In this document: positions 37,101-46,953 of the stretch, in pieces
Layout: every line of letters starts with the position of its first letter
How positions within the stretch are numbered: position 1 is the first letter of the stretch
Assembly: GCA_022495005.1 (NCBI GenBank)
Contig: JAGYXB010000437.1
Span: 682,001-746,000 of the forward strand
Source of the DNA: Rhyacophila brunnea
Taxonomy: Eukaryota; Arthropoda; Insecta; Trichoptera; Rhyacophilidae
DNA length: 64,000 nt
Direction: 5' to 3'
Translations under genes and position numbers: made by a program
Notes under the pieces: generated by a model
What the model saw: the letters and a program-made list of their open reading frames with translations, nothing else
What the model was told of the DNA's origin: nothing
Database searches by the model: none

Positions 37101-37829
37101 TGGATGACTTCTACACTAGATTATAAAGGTTAAATGCTTACATGCAAAATTCTAATCCGAATCTCATTTCGGTTCCATCAAGTCCTATTATCTCATCATT
37201 TTCATCCAATTCTAGTATCGCGTACGGTTTATAAGTAAATGTGGCAGTTTTCAACACCTTTCCTTGTAAGTCAGACATTTTATCAGGAAACAAATTTGCA
37301 TTCAGTTCATAAGAACTGTTTTCAACGTGCCACGTGTCCAGAATTAACGTTTCATTGCCATTTGTACCGACGTATTTTTGTGTTGCCAAATCATATGCAT
37401 TAGAGCAGTTATCATTAAAATCATCACACTTCGGTAATATCAATAAAATATCCGGTATAAATTCAACTTGTCGCATTTTTAAAATGCCAATGAGCTTTTT
37501 TTTAGTAAGCATATCATTAGATGTTGGTACGAATACGAGTTTCCGGTTCCCTCTTCTTTGATTTGTCACGTGAATGTTTTCGTCAAAAGCGTCTATAAAT
37601 TGACTGTGATTATTCACTCGTATGATAAAATCGGAACATCCTATGTCAAACGAATTCAGTATCATACTTGATAAAGCGTGTTCCTTTGATGAAATGTCAT
37701 TGTATATTATTGGTAATGATGAAACGTCTGCAAGGAATTTAGTTGAGCTGTCTGTGAAGATGGAGAGGCAATATGTTTTCGTAAAGTATGCTTTTATTAT
37801 GATGTCGAGTAAGGTCTGCATCGGAAAAT
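24947..37829 (-). CDS. Ionotropic receptor (IR) of the chemosensory iGluR branch; nine exons, 5' exon not found
   Basis: Nine exons join in frame to about 612 codons. Order: amino-terminal domain (37829-37142, about 228 aa with NxS/T sites); S1 half of the ligand-binding domain (FGLEFCIWSNCTMTI, KADIGFGALYSWYHEYLFLD, MPIIRTGITCIAPAP); TM1 and pore loop (LPFDSIMWSSLFIASG to FAIIGIMLMQ); TM2 (VLSWLLLLSLMLSNAYSSGL, then SSSITVP in place of the SYTANLAAF of iGluRs); S2 (YEDPINTVQDL, WGATHDAWIF, SIERLPAGHYAIG, CVIMARKSSPF, LHQSGLLHAWE); TM3 (GVIYIWALGLIAASLTF) and a short basic tail. IRs form heteromeric cation channels with co-receptors such as IR25a and IR93a in sensory neurons. The S2 wording recalls the IR21a group, which acts in cool and humidity sensing, but I hold the subtype as tentative. 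The first exon with the signal peptide should lie above 37829. Confidence 0.9.
25540..25762 (+). promoter_or_regulatory. Probable promoter or 5' UTR of the THAP exon
   Basis: A stretch of raised GC (ACACGCGCTAGAG, AACTTGCGAGCTCGTG) directly in front of the THAP start codon. Inferred from composition and position only. Confidence 0.3.
25763..25833 (+). CDS. Orphan first exon of a THAP-domain protein, antisense in the last receptor intron
   Basis: ATG in AAAGATGG, then MVLCVVLKCGSRTDKQEDGI and TFHR, ending before a GTAAGT donor. The C-x4-C pair, a short basic loop and the GI-TFHR end are the start of the THAP (C2CH) zinc-finger fold, which binds DNA and occurs in P-element transposases and host regulators. 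THAP genes very often have this exon break after FHR-. The continuation (FP..., the CH half) was not found downstream in the window, so this may be a decayed gene, part of a P-like transposon, or a gene with a distant next exon. Confidence 0.7.
26455..26505 (+). repeat. Fragment of the GATCCTCAGCCATGA tail repeat
   Basis: GGTAATGATCCTCAGCCATG matches the tail shared by the copies at 14968, 17627 and 54430. Very short. Confidence 0.35.
26849..27033 (-). CDS. Ionotropic receptor exon (S2)
   Basis: Acceptor ATCCGCTAG, donor GTGTTA. Encodes HYAIGEYVTESAIPYLQLMQ, CVIMARKSSPFSRRMN and LHQSGLLHAWETQ. No long Met-initiated frame marks it; it is recognised from its fit to the receptor and its phases. 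Confidence 0.92.
27441..27747. mobile_element. hAT-type MITE (CAGTGTTTCTCAACC ends)
   Basis: Left end CAGTGTTTCTCAACC, right end GGTTGAGAAACACCGCTG: inverted ends typical of non-autonomous hAT elements. About 300 bp, with GTGGACC and GCGGACCGC near the left end. An exact 8-bp target duplication is not visible. Lies in a receptor intron. Confidence 0.8.
28520..28866. mobile_element. hAT-type MITE (CAGACGTGGGC / GGGACATAAGG ends)
   Basis: Left part CAGACGTGGGCAAATGCGGC with repeated GCGGCTC; right part GTGGCTCTCGTTGAC and end TATGTCCCTG. The inverted GGCTC/GAGCC blocks and CAG...CTG ends are of hAT type. The 64-codon ORF across it is not protein-like. Confidence 0.65.
28939..29047 (-). CDS. 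Ionotropic receptor exon (S2)
   Basis: Acceptor TATTTTATAG, donor GTAAAA. PNMMRLVETFKKWPDKLLKS then AYSIERLPA, with Gly split across the junction. Earlier than the exon at 26849-27033 in the transcript. Confidence 0.9.
29236..29348 (-). mobile_element. tRNA-derived SINE-like copy, family 2
   Basis: On the minus strand it has an intact B box GGTTCGATCCC within a good T-arm (TCGGG loop CCCGA) and an A-box-like GTGGTACAGTGCG. Related to 13522-13632. The non-tRNA part shared by both copies contains GTGATTTTCTCA. Lies in a receptor intron. Confidence 0.65.
29350..29488. mobile_element. Second copy of the short GGCACCATGGG inverted-repeat element
   Basis: Matches 24546-24664 through GGCGATTTGC, CAATGCCTGTTTCAATGCT and the right end CCATGGTGCCACTGTA. 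The left inverted repeat is lost, and the copy abuts the SINE at 29236-29348. Confidence 0.6.
29791..29893 (-). CDS. Ionotropic receptor exon (start of S2)
   Basis: Acceptor CATTTTAG, donor GTAAGT. One base completes Lys, then YEDPINTVQDLVNSNLDWGA and THDAWIFSILLSTD. The P-I-T--DL motif is the standard start of IR S2. Confidence 0.92.
30730..30851 (-). CDS. Ionotropic receptor exon (TM2)
   Basis: Acceptor TTGTTTTAG, donor GTAATA. VPAFKNPPPAFRHVL, then the hydrophobic WLLLLSLMLSNAYSSGLSSS and ITVP, equivalent to the YT--L---LT-P end of TM2 in IRs. Confidence 0.92.
31330..31590 (+). mobile_element. Degenerate 3' end of a non-LTR retrotransposon
   Basis: The plus-strand translation recalls the C-terminus common in RTE/Jockey-type polyproteins: LKWRWAGHIVRQ, DNRWT, and a final HPPVDRFRL, followed by TGATGATGA. 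Stops interrupt it. Similar to 61375-61605. Confidence 0.6.
32200..32374 (-). CDS. Ionotropic receptor exon (TM1 and pore)
   Basis: Acceptor GGCTTTTAG, donor GTAATT. LIPSWLLPILPFDSIMWSSL begins TM1, which continues FIASGLGAIALFATA; the exon ends in the pore loop FAIIGIMLMQ. Two overlapping ORFs in other frames are shadows. Confidence 0.92.
32577..32777. mobile_element. Foldback element with 85-bp inverted arms
   Basis: Left arm 32577-32661 and right arm 32693-32777 are inverted copies with few mismatches (GAAGAAATTTCGG at the tips, GGATTATTTGTTAG at the inner end). The 31-bp loop is GGTTAGG-like (GGTTGGGTTAGGTTATG). No coding capacity; target duplication not visible. Confidence 0.8.
33000..33165 (+). 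mobile_element. Possible C-terminal remnant of a Jockey-type element
   Basis: The frame reads RSHVRTVSSGKAYH, then RRGRLVNALPKEIDNFSDI, which resembles the LWN-LP--ID-F end of non-LTR reverse transcriptases. Too short to be sure. It is followed by T-rich DNA. Confidence 0.4.
33796..33889 (-). CDS. Ionotropic receptor exon (end of S1)
   Basis: Acceptor TTGTTATAG, donor GTAAGT. Encodes ALYSWYHEYLFLDLSMPIIR and TGITCIAPAP, the equivalent of the FS-PY---G--FLVP region of other IRs. Thirty codons, splitting Gly at its start and Gln at its end. Confidence 0.9.
34200..34810 (+). repeat. GC-richer repeat-like block, possible solo LTR
   Basis: About 600 bp of raised GC between AT-rich flanks, with an AATAAAAC signal (34727-34734) about 70 bp before a TTCTACA end, the arrangement expected of R/U5 in an LTR. 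The 5' border and target duplication cannot be set. The minus-strand 94-codon ORF in it is not protein-like. What it is stays open. Confidence 0.3.
35157..35706. repeat. Inverted and direct repeat pair, MITE-like
   Basis: GCCGGCGCTCCATTGG at 35157 is matched in inverted form by CCAATGGAGCGCTGGC at 35691, and CAGACGATTTACAGTC at 35182 is matched directly by CGGACGATTTATTGTC at 35653. The mixed orientation suggests a rearranged element. Confidence 0.45.
35792..36181 (-). mobile_element. TA-flanked MITE, copy 2 (inverted)
   Basis: Inverted relative to copies at 19063 and 60507; ends TACAACGTTTTT and AACATTGTA. Shares the TAGCAACC and CTAGCTAGTCGGGAAGTTAG landmarks. Lies in a receptor intron, between 33889 and 36449. 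Confidence 0.85.
36449..36573 (-). CDS. Ionotropic receptor exon (S1)
   Basis: Acceptor CCTTGGAAAG, donor GTAAAA. Encodes WSNCTMTIIRDDESEWGEIW and ILGNIVMDKADIGF; the KADIGFG segment is the usual IR S1 landmark before the loop to TM1. Confidence 0.88.
37142..37829 (-). CDS. Ionotropic receptor exon (amino-terminal domain, start of S1)
   Basis: Acceptor TTTCTTTCAG, donor GTAAGC. The frame begins two bases in (FPMQTLLDIIIKAYF) and stays open for 228 codons to EMRFGLEFC, ending AT to be completed as Ile. An in-frame Met follows directly, but no signal peptide is present, so an upstream exon ending with one spare base is expected. Confidence 0.85.
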
Positions 37830-38101
37830 CTGAAAGAAAAATTATTTTTAACTAAGAGTTTTGAGGGAGAATTTGGCAGCTTACTCTCTTTGTTATAAAA
37901 TATTATACTTGAAAGTGATTCCACAATATTTTAAGTAAGTACGATTAACTTAAAAAATGGACAAATAATATTATTTTCTTTGTTGGTGGCATTGTTCGTA
38001 TGTAAATAAAAAATAACATTACGGCTTGCCACCATTGTCGTGTATCTTTTGTTGCTTTTTATAGCTTGTTCAGATGACGCGTGTCTTGCCGCGATACGTT
38101 G

Positions 38102-38222
38102 CGAATGTATGTGGACAGTTCAATGAGGTCACCTCTACCTCTACCGTGCGCGAGAAGTGACACCCGGCGATTACATGTAGACGGCTCAATGAGGTCACAT
38201 GTACCTGGAATGCACGCGAGTT
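38102..38222. repeat. Tandem pair of about 57-bp units
   Basis: CGAATGTATGTGGACAGTTC and CGATTACATGTAGACGGCTC each run into AATGAGGTCAC, about 64 bp apart, then CTACC-TG and CACGCGAG-type ends. Raised GC. ORFs on both strands across it are shaped by the duplication and are not protein-like. Confidence 0.5.
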
Positions 38223-39974
38223 TGCGCCATCTGGACAAGGCGTTAGGCATATTTGGTATTTTATGTGATCGTTTATCTAAAATTATGATGGATCATTGTC
38301 TAAAAAATAATTATCTTAGGCTTGTCACTGCTAGTCGTCTTTATTCTAATGCGGAATTTTGGAGTTATTTTAAGTTTCGTATTTTTCCGCTAGGTGCCTC
38401 TGGAGGTAGAGTATTCACACTAATTGAAGAGAAACCATTTTAGGATAAGAAATCTAAATATGCAGTGCTATATATTGTATAATAGTTAAAGAATATTCTA
38501 TAATATTGTAGGCTGATAAAAACTTTTTAATAAAACTTATAACAACACTTTACCTAGGAGACACGGGTTTAATTAGCCAAGACTATGAAATAAATTAGTA
38601 GTGTATTAAGAAGAGTGTATGTTAAGTAGTTTTTCCTTTGTAGGTAACTAACTATTTAATGAGGAGAATGGTGTGCAACTATTCCTCGTTTAAAACTCGT
38701 ACATTCTATGAAGACCTGTAATATTATTATTATACGCCAGAAGTGTAAATGATTATTTACGTTTACTTTACTTAATCTATTATAACTTATATTATTATAC
38801 CGGTGGTAACGACGTCCATTTTCAGATTATTAAATTCTTCTACGTTTTTTAGAAGTTTATTTTTATATTGTTTTTTTATATAATATTAAATCACAATGAT
38901 AGAAATGACTTTAATCTGCCAAGCAAACTTTAAATGTAAACTGAGAATGCCTTTCACTTAAAGACGTTTCAATAGTTGCCAAGTAAAAAATAAATTTAAA
39001 AAGTATTAATTTAATATTCAAGAATCAAACATTCGTGTCATTTATAATGGTATTATTTCATAATTGATAATATAAGTCACCGGTGATCGTGTTTTCTTAG
39101 TAGGTATTGTCAATATAAATAACGGTAATATTGTTTGCTCAAAACAATGAATTTTACTTATATTTACAAAAATAAGCGACTTGGTCACGTCCGATTTTTT
39201 CTTTTAGTAAATATTAGGCATAATAATATTTGTATTCGTTTTTCAATAATTTAGTATCGATATGATATTATAATAAAAATTTAGTATGTACATTTTATTT
39301 ACATTGTGAATATTCTTTTGGATCCATATTATGATAGGTAATATATACATATAATTATTTCCGAAATTAATTGATTCATAAACCTGAAACAGTGGGAAGC
39401 ATTTTTTTTATTCATTATTATTTTTTGGATCTCCGCTAATAATAAGTAATAACATTAATTCATAAAAAATGTCTTAAAATAAATGAAATTGTTTATAAAG
39501 TGAGTTATCACTTGGTATTCATCATATATAAATTTTGTTTTTTGTTCAGTCAATGATTAGATTATTAGATGTTATTAGATGCCTAAAAAGTAGGAATTTC
39601 ACAGAATTTGAAAATCACCTAATTGAAAAAGATCACATAATATGTTCCTTCACCGTAAGAATAAAATAGGATTAAGCAGACATACTTAAGAATTCATAAA
39701 AATAAATAAAATCAATTAAAAATGTTTAAACCCCTGACTGTTCCCCGCGATTTTCCCATTCAAAATTCCCACCCTCTCTACCCAACTATAATTTTGAATT
39801 ATATAAAACAACCTCATTCCCTTAATAGATAGCTATGATTTATTATACCCCCACTCCCAATGATTATAATGTACTCCTACTCCTATACAAACTCAAAATG
39901 TGAATTTCGATACTGATACTCGTAAAAGCTCACCATGTGAGCAAAAAAGTTTAGTAAAAAACAATTTTTATATA

Positions 39975-40885
39975 TTACTAGCTGAAGTACCCGGCTTCGC
40001 ACAGGGTCGCTTCGTGGTTATATTTATCTTAGATATTTGAAAAATAATAAGAGGTAATTATTTTTTTAATATTAAAATATCTGTGTAATACAATATGGCA
40101 ATATGAAAATAATTCTAATAGAAGTAAAGCTCAAACAAAAGAACACTAAATTAAAATCGAATCCAAAATATGCAAACGTTATTAATGTTATTAATATTTA
40201 GTCAAAAAAAAAATTGGATGGAACAAACAAACAACAAACTTTGTATTTTATATAATACTAATTTAGAAACCTTCGCAGGTGTGCGCACAACAACTGACAA
40301 AAGTTTTGTCGCAATCGGATGAATGGTATAGGAACGTATACAAATAGAAGAAGAAGATTGTTTCCTAATTCAGAAATCTTCGCGGGCGTGCGCACGACAA
40401 CTCACCAAAGTTTCATTGCAATCGGATGAATGGTATAGGAACGCATACGAATAGAAGAGAAGAAGATGGTTGTACTAATTCAGAAACCTTCGCGGGTGTG
40501 GGCATAACAACAAACTGACGAAAGTTTCATTGCAATCGGATGAATGGTATAGGAACCATACGGATAGAAGAAGATAGAGCGAAGAAGAAGAAAATGGTTG
40601 TACTGATTCAGAAACCTCCGCGAGTATTGACACAACAACTGACGAAAGTTTCATTGCAATCGGATGAATGGTATAGGAACCATACAAATAAAAGAAGATA
40701 GAATGGAGAAGAAGAAGAAGAAGATGGCTGTACAAATTCAGAAACCTTTGCGGGTATATAAGAATAGCCTATAATCTTTGCGCAAGTGCAAGCAATAAGT
40801 TGACATAGTTTTATCGCAATCGGATGAACGGTATGGCAGCGCATAAAATACGAACAAACAAACAAACAAATAATGATTTTTATAT
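39975..40885. repeat. Dispersed-repeat-like block containing a five-unit tandem array
   Basis: Starts CTAGCTGAAGTACCCGGCTT, a type of start seen in insect dispersed repeats, and ends in an (ACAA)n run (40854-40872). The array of units is listed separately. Class undetermined. Confidence 0.5.
40265..40840. repeat. Tandem array, five diverged units of about 107-160 bp
   Basis: The core GCAATCGGATGAATGGTATA begins at 40311, 40418, 40532, 40656 and 40816 (the last with one change). Each unit also carries GAAACCTTCGC-GGTGTG and AACTGAC-AAAGTTT, and most have a GAAGAAGA run. Spacing grows across the array. Minus-strand ORFs here repeat the same peptide and are by-products. Confidence 0.85.
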
Positions 40886-41734
40886 TATAGATGGTGAATA
40901 CCAAGTGATAATCCATTTATAAATTATCATTAATTTACTATCAAGTAAACCGTGACTCTCTTGGAAAATTTTTTATTTCGATTCCGAATATAATTTATAA
41001 TAATATAACGTAGAAAGCGACATCTACAAAAATATGTACGACTTTACTACATTAACTTTAACTATTCATATACAGATGTCGTCAGTTTATGAATATATGA
41101 AATTCACAGAAATACAACCAACGTTATTATTTTATTTATTATATTGTTATGAAATACAAAGTAAAATTAAATTTGTAATAGTACAATAATTAGTTTATTA
41201 TGATTGTTAAGTTTAACCTTTTTGCTGTATTCAGTATTGCTATACAATTTATTAAAAATGCCGACTTTATTACTTTCTAAGGTACCTAATCAATTTTATT
41301 GCATCTCAAAAAACGACAGGTTATTAATTACGTTTTATTGCATTGCGTCAATTAATGGTCGTTATTGTATGATAGCAAAACAAAATATTATAATCAACCT
41401 GTAGAATGAAATAAACACGTTGTATGTAGGTAAATGCACAATACATTATACTCGGACTGGTTTCGCAGTATTTGCAGATGTGCAGTGCTACTTACTGTGA
41501 TACTCGAATGGTATTATTATAATATGAATTATAAAATAATTAATAACTTGCTGACCAATAATTTTGCACAAGATTATAAGTATTATATAAATGGCTGTCT
41601 GTATGATATGGACAACAGCTCATCGTTGCAAAGGAGTGTGGCAATTCGGGAAGAAGTAATATCTATAGTGGCATCTCCAAAATATGGCAACACTAAAATT
41701 AAGCTGTGGCGCAAAGTATCTCGGTACATTGTAC

Positions 41735-42146
41735 CATGGCCCCTACAAGGGGGGAGTGTCAGGGCTCTAGCCTGGGGGGCCCGGCGTGACGGATCGTCCC
41801 GATAAGTGAGATAAATATTCCATCACAAATTTGCTCTAATCGGAAAAAGTCGCCTGCGGCGCTATTTTGCTTGGAGAGGATTAACATTTCAAAATATTTA
41901 GTTCTGTGATAGGTACAATTTTTGATTATTTTATGTTGATATTTGACAACTCCATATTTCAAATGAATTTATTCAATAATACCACATAATCGCTAAAAAT
42001 ACACCGAATACCCTTAATTTTACCTAAAACACCATTAAGAAAACACTCCTGTATAACGTCCCACTGCCTTTAAGCCTAGCGATGGGTAGGAGGGCCCGCC
42101 AACGATCCTGGCCAGAGGGCCTGCTTCAGGATGGGGGGGGACCATG
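41735..42146 (+). mobile_element. GC-ended inverted-repeat element, copy 1
   Basis: Starts CATGGCCCCTACAAGGGG and ends GGGGGGACCATG, a short inverted terminus; GC-rich ends (CTAGCCTGGGGGGCCCGG; AGGGCCCGCCAACGATC) bracket an AT-rich middle. An inverted copy is at 56033-56493, similar along both ends and part of the middle (GTGAGATAAA, ATTAACATTT). Confidence 0.7.
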
Positions 42147-43089
42147 AACTGCACTATTGAGGCAAAGTCTGGCATTTTCAGTCTAATAAATCTAAACTGC
42201 AGTTGCGGTAAGCTCTTCCAAGTATCAGATGACAAAGTGAAAATTATGACCGGCCTCCGGTAGGGGGTTGGACAAGAAGATACGTCATATTCTTATCAAC
42301 TAAAAAGTCACTCTGTCAAGAAGATTTTTTTCATCGAACCAATTTAATATCGATTATATTGACATAATAAGTTGAATTATTAATAAATTATGCATATTTA
42401 AAATATCCATTTTCATAATGTAAATATGATTATATTATATGGGCTAGCAATACAGACATTGCACCAGTACCAATTTAAAATAATATGAATAAGGTTGGCT
42501 GATTTTGATAAATTAACCTACATTGACCATTATTTGCGCTTTCTTTTTTTGTGTAAAAATTTTCATACTAATGTATAAAAATACAGTACATTTATCATCA
42601 CCATAGTTGAAACTTGTAAGTGCGAATTACAAGTTTTGAGTTAATCTAATTTTAAGATTGAAATTGTGTAGTAAGATGTCAAAACACAGTATGTCCTCTT
42701 TTAGAAATTATTGTTCCGGAGAGCAATTTTAAACTTCGAACGACATTCAAATATTGGACATAATATTATACATTGACACAGCTTATTTATTCCAACCTAT
42801 TAGACCTAGACATACCATATTTTAATATCTTGTAGACGAATCAGAAGGTATACATAATTCAATTTACCAAAAAAACGGACATATTTTGCTATCTTACTAC
42901 AAAATGATTCTGAAAATACAGTAGCGCCGACATAAAATAAACTAAAGCTACACATTACTGTGATAACTAATAGAAAACTGATTCAACAGATTAATTTTTT
43001 CCTTACAATAACTTAGAAATGGGGTGACGAATTGTTCTGATTCGCTAAATTTCCGTTTCGAGCGTGATGCAAGTATTAGTCAATTATTG

Positions 43090-43160
43090 ATAATATTCAT
43101 AGTGACTTAATAATTAGATCAAAGCGACTGCAAAAAAAACTGTCGGCTACAAAATCGCCT
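43090..43160. repeat. Direct repeat, first copy
   Basis: TTCATAGTGACTTAATAATT, GATCAAAGCGAC and ACTGTCGGCTA recur with changes at 45162-45233. Function unknown; about 70 bp. Confidence 0.5.
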
Positions 43161-45161
43161 CAGTTGATCGGAATCGCGATCGTCATTGGTTAGAGTGAAA
43201 TAGTATTAACTCGAAAAAGGTCAGTCTATTCCCATGAGTAGAATGCTCAGAATCTCGATTCAACAATTTGAGGCTATCTTGTTCATCGTTTTGATCATTA
43301 TCGACGTTAAAACGAGCATACATTATTTTAATGCATCGTAGTAATTTCCATTTCGAACGTGGAAGTGATAAATAATAACAATTATGAAAAATATATTAAA
43401 AACAAATGATTGTTACAAAATACTTCATGCAGCTTTTTACGTAATATATTTTCAACATCACCTCTGTTACTATTATAGAATTATTTAGTTTAAATTCAAC
43501 TGAAAATTAAATTATATAACAACGACATTGTGAATATACATCAAAAAGTTTACATTCTACATTGAATTTCGAAAAAAAAACCCCAGAAATATACGTTTTA
43601 GAAAAAAGTTATAGATCCGCCCATGATTCGCGCGAATCTAATAATCATTAGTTATTGTATTTCAAACTTCGCCATGAAAAGGCAACCGGCTTTGACATAA
43701 CAATCATTACATGAGTACGCGGATTGATAACTCAAAGCATAAGAACACTCACCCGGACTCACAACGAGTTCAAAATTATGTATTTTCAATAGTAATACCA
43801 TAAAATTTCAAAAATTGTGTATCATAATTGGTATTGAATAAAATCATAATAATTTGAGTATTAATCCGGGTTGATACGATAGTGACAATGATAGGAAATA
43901 ATTATTACAGTAGGTACCAACATCAATTAATTTTTAATTGGTACTGAATATAAAAAAAACTTTTATCAGTTTATCAACCATGCGGACGGTGGAATGTTCT
44001 CTTTGGAAATATAATATAATGATGAGACCATTTCAAATTAGTCACGATACTCAGCAATGATGAAAACAACAGCAGATGAGAGATAATAAAATATGATGTA
44101 AGAAAAGATGTGCAATAGTGAATCTGGACAATTCTATCCTTAAATAGATTTACAAGATTATTAAAAAAAAATACTATGATATTGAAGAGAATTATTGATC
44201 ACCATGATACTACAAAACAATATTGAAAATTAAAAATCACGTTGTTTCATCGTAAACAAAATTTGACAATACGGATTGGAGTTTTTTTTATAGCCCATTA
44301 ATTGTGATACAAGTGAATTTGTTTCTATCAGTTGCTGAATAATACAATATGTATTTATTAAACCCCAATACCTATGGTGGGCCAGCCACTTGACATGTAC
44401 GAATGATCAGGTAGTTATAAAGTAAACATAGAAATGGTAATAAAAAACTTACGCACAGTCGATTTTTCATGACCCATCCAATGGCCTAGAAATTTATAGG
44501 AAATCAACCGTTGAACACGATAAGGTACTATTTCCGTTGCAATTTTAAAACGTGGTTTTATCTTAATCTATGCTAAAAATCATCCTACATCCTTTCACTT
44601 TGAGTGTGAGGTAACTATTAGCCAAATATTAATAACTGAGTAGAAAGACCATACAAGGATTTACGAAAAAATATCTGAATTCATTCTTGCTAATTATTAG
44701 GAAGTTTACGCTGGCATATATAATTTTAGGAACGTGCCTCATGTAAAATAACAGAAAAAGATTGTTTAAAGTCGTTCTATAAAGATGGTACCAAACCTAA
44801 TCATCATTTTTTCCTGCTACAAAGGAAATTTTCGAATATTTTTGAATAATATATAAAAGCATTATTTCCACAATTGATAATTTTATTACTGAAGTTATCC
44901 GTCAGAACTGAGAATGTCTTCTAAAACTTTCAATTTTTTTTTTCATACTTTGAAAAATGTTTTCCCTATTATTTTAAGAAATCACTACAATATAATATAC
45001 GAGTATTATGCATTAATAATTTAATTGATAAATCTTTTTATGTGCGTCATGCAAATGACAGCAATACTTATTTCATTTATTTTGTCATCTGTTATTGACT
45101 TCAATAATTAAAACTGGAAATGCGTAAAAGACCCGTGCCCATTTTAGGCTTCCATTTTTTC

Positions 45162-45233
45162 ATAGTATATTCACAGTGACTTACTAATTTGGTCAAAGCG
45201 ACAGAAAAATAAAAACTGTCAGCTAAAAATAGC
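45162..45233. repeat. Direct repeat, second copy
   Basis: TTCACAGTGACTTACTAATT, GGTCAAAGCGAC and ACTGTCAGCTA, parallel to 43090-43160 in the same orientation. Confidence 0.5.
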
Positions 45234-46953
45234 CTACAATTATTTATAGGACAACCAAGATTTGTTTTTATGATACTACAATTATTATTATTCTAACCAA
45301 AGATGTTGTATATACAATATATAGGTTCTTGTAATTTCCCTATCAACATCGATGAAGCAAATTTTAGTTATACGTAAGTGTCATTTTCAATACAACAATC
45401 TTTTAAACTCCTTACTCAGTTTGTCTATTTTTTATACCAGGGGTCTTTTTTACTTCACTTTAATGTGGTTAAACTCCTCCTCTAATTATCTCTTCTATGA
45501 TTCTATTGCTATTAATATCAACTGTTGTATTTATTTTTATATGTTAAGTAAATATATTAATTATCAAGTGTAGTAGCGCTGGAATGAGACAGAGTTTGAC
45601 TTTATAGTGCCATTGAAGAAGAGGAATAATCTTTATTGATAATAAAAATCAATATCATGATGTTTAAGTTATGCAATATTCAGTATGTTAATGATTTATT
45701 TCCACTATACTAAAGTAATTAAATATTTAACAAAAACTTTTCAATACGCAAAACTATTTTCCTATTATCAATCGATTTCAATAGCTACCCTTACCGATTA
45801 GTGTGATTGCAATTAAGACAAAATTTTCAAATCCAGAATTCAGATATTAGTATTTAAAGTATTTGTTTTGCATTTATATTATAAATATATTTTTTTACTA
45901 ACGGAAAATAAGAAATCTTTCAATTTAATGACTTGGTTTAATACGGGTTTAAGAGGTAAAAGTAAAATAACAATATCTATTATTTACGATCACAAAAAGA
46001 TTAGATTATCATTATTTATAATTAAAGGAAATCATGCAAGTATTTACATAAGATTAAAAAAAATATTTCAAATATCCATTCCATTTATTAAGAACGTAGC
46101 GATGTTTATTTTGATTATAGCTACTTCTTTAGTTTACAGTTAAGTTGAAAATTATTTGAAAACTAATCCCCAAACCTTCTTCAATCCCAGGACTTGGATT
46201 TAAAGATTGCAAGTTACCTTGATACGATCAATAGCATCATAAAAGATAATGTTTAAAATAATACTAATACAAAATATGATCAGAAAAGTATACTTATATT
46301 ACACGTAGTAGAATAAACTGCTTGGTCTTCTGCCATAGACTTAATCATAGTGGCTATCAACATAATCGCCTTTCAGATTGACAGAAAAGGTTATTTTCGT
46401 AATGTCCATCTATCTAATTGTATTGGCCTAAATAACGAAATTATTTTTCTCAACGCCACATATGGGTATGTAATTAAACCGTTCAGCTAAAGGGTAAGAA
46501 ATCATTCGCTGAGTGATGCTTTCTATTGTGTCCTTCAGTAAAAAAAAATGAAAGTAAATCCGTTGATCAAAATACCTGACAATGTACAAGAATTACTATT
46601 CTTACATTCCATACTGTATAGTAGGTATTTATATTAAGCACTGTATTTAAAAATGTCATTGCCAAAAATTTCACACAGGCTTGTGAAAAACAATGTCGCT
46701 GGAATACATATCAGTATTGAGTATAGAATACAACTTAACTCATAACTTTACCTACTTGATAATAATAACCAAATCATTATATTTATTTTTTATAATAGCC
46801 TACGTTGTGTTGATAAAAATACTAACTAATTGTAGAAATAAACATAACATACAATACTATAATAGGATGTAAGTATATAGATAGCTGTGAAGTATAATTA
46901 ATTAAGTGTATTGTTGTTAATTGAGTTAGCATTTACTTGGTAGAATTCCATTT

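Noticed and set aside
24947..37829. Reading the receptor as a classical glutamate receptor
   Set aside because: The channel segment lacks SYTANLAAF and the pore and S2 follow the IR pattern, so it is placed with ionotropic receptors instead.
40265..40840. Regularly spaced repeats, CRISPR-like at first sight
   Set aside because: Units are over 100 bp, diverged along their length and without unique spacers, and the genome is eukaryotic. It is an ordinary tandem array.
40475..40916. Two overlapping minus-strand ORFs with repeated FVWFLYHSSDCNETF
   Set aside because: They are translations of the tandem array units; the repetition comes from the DNA repeat.
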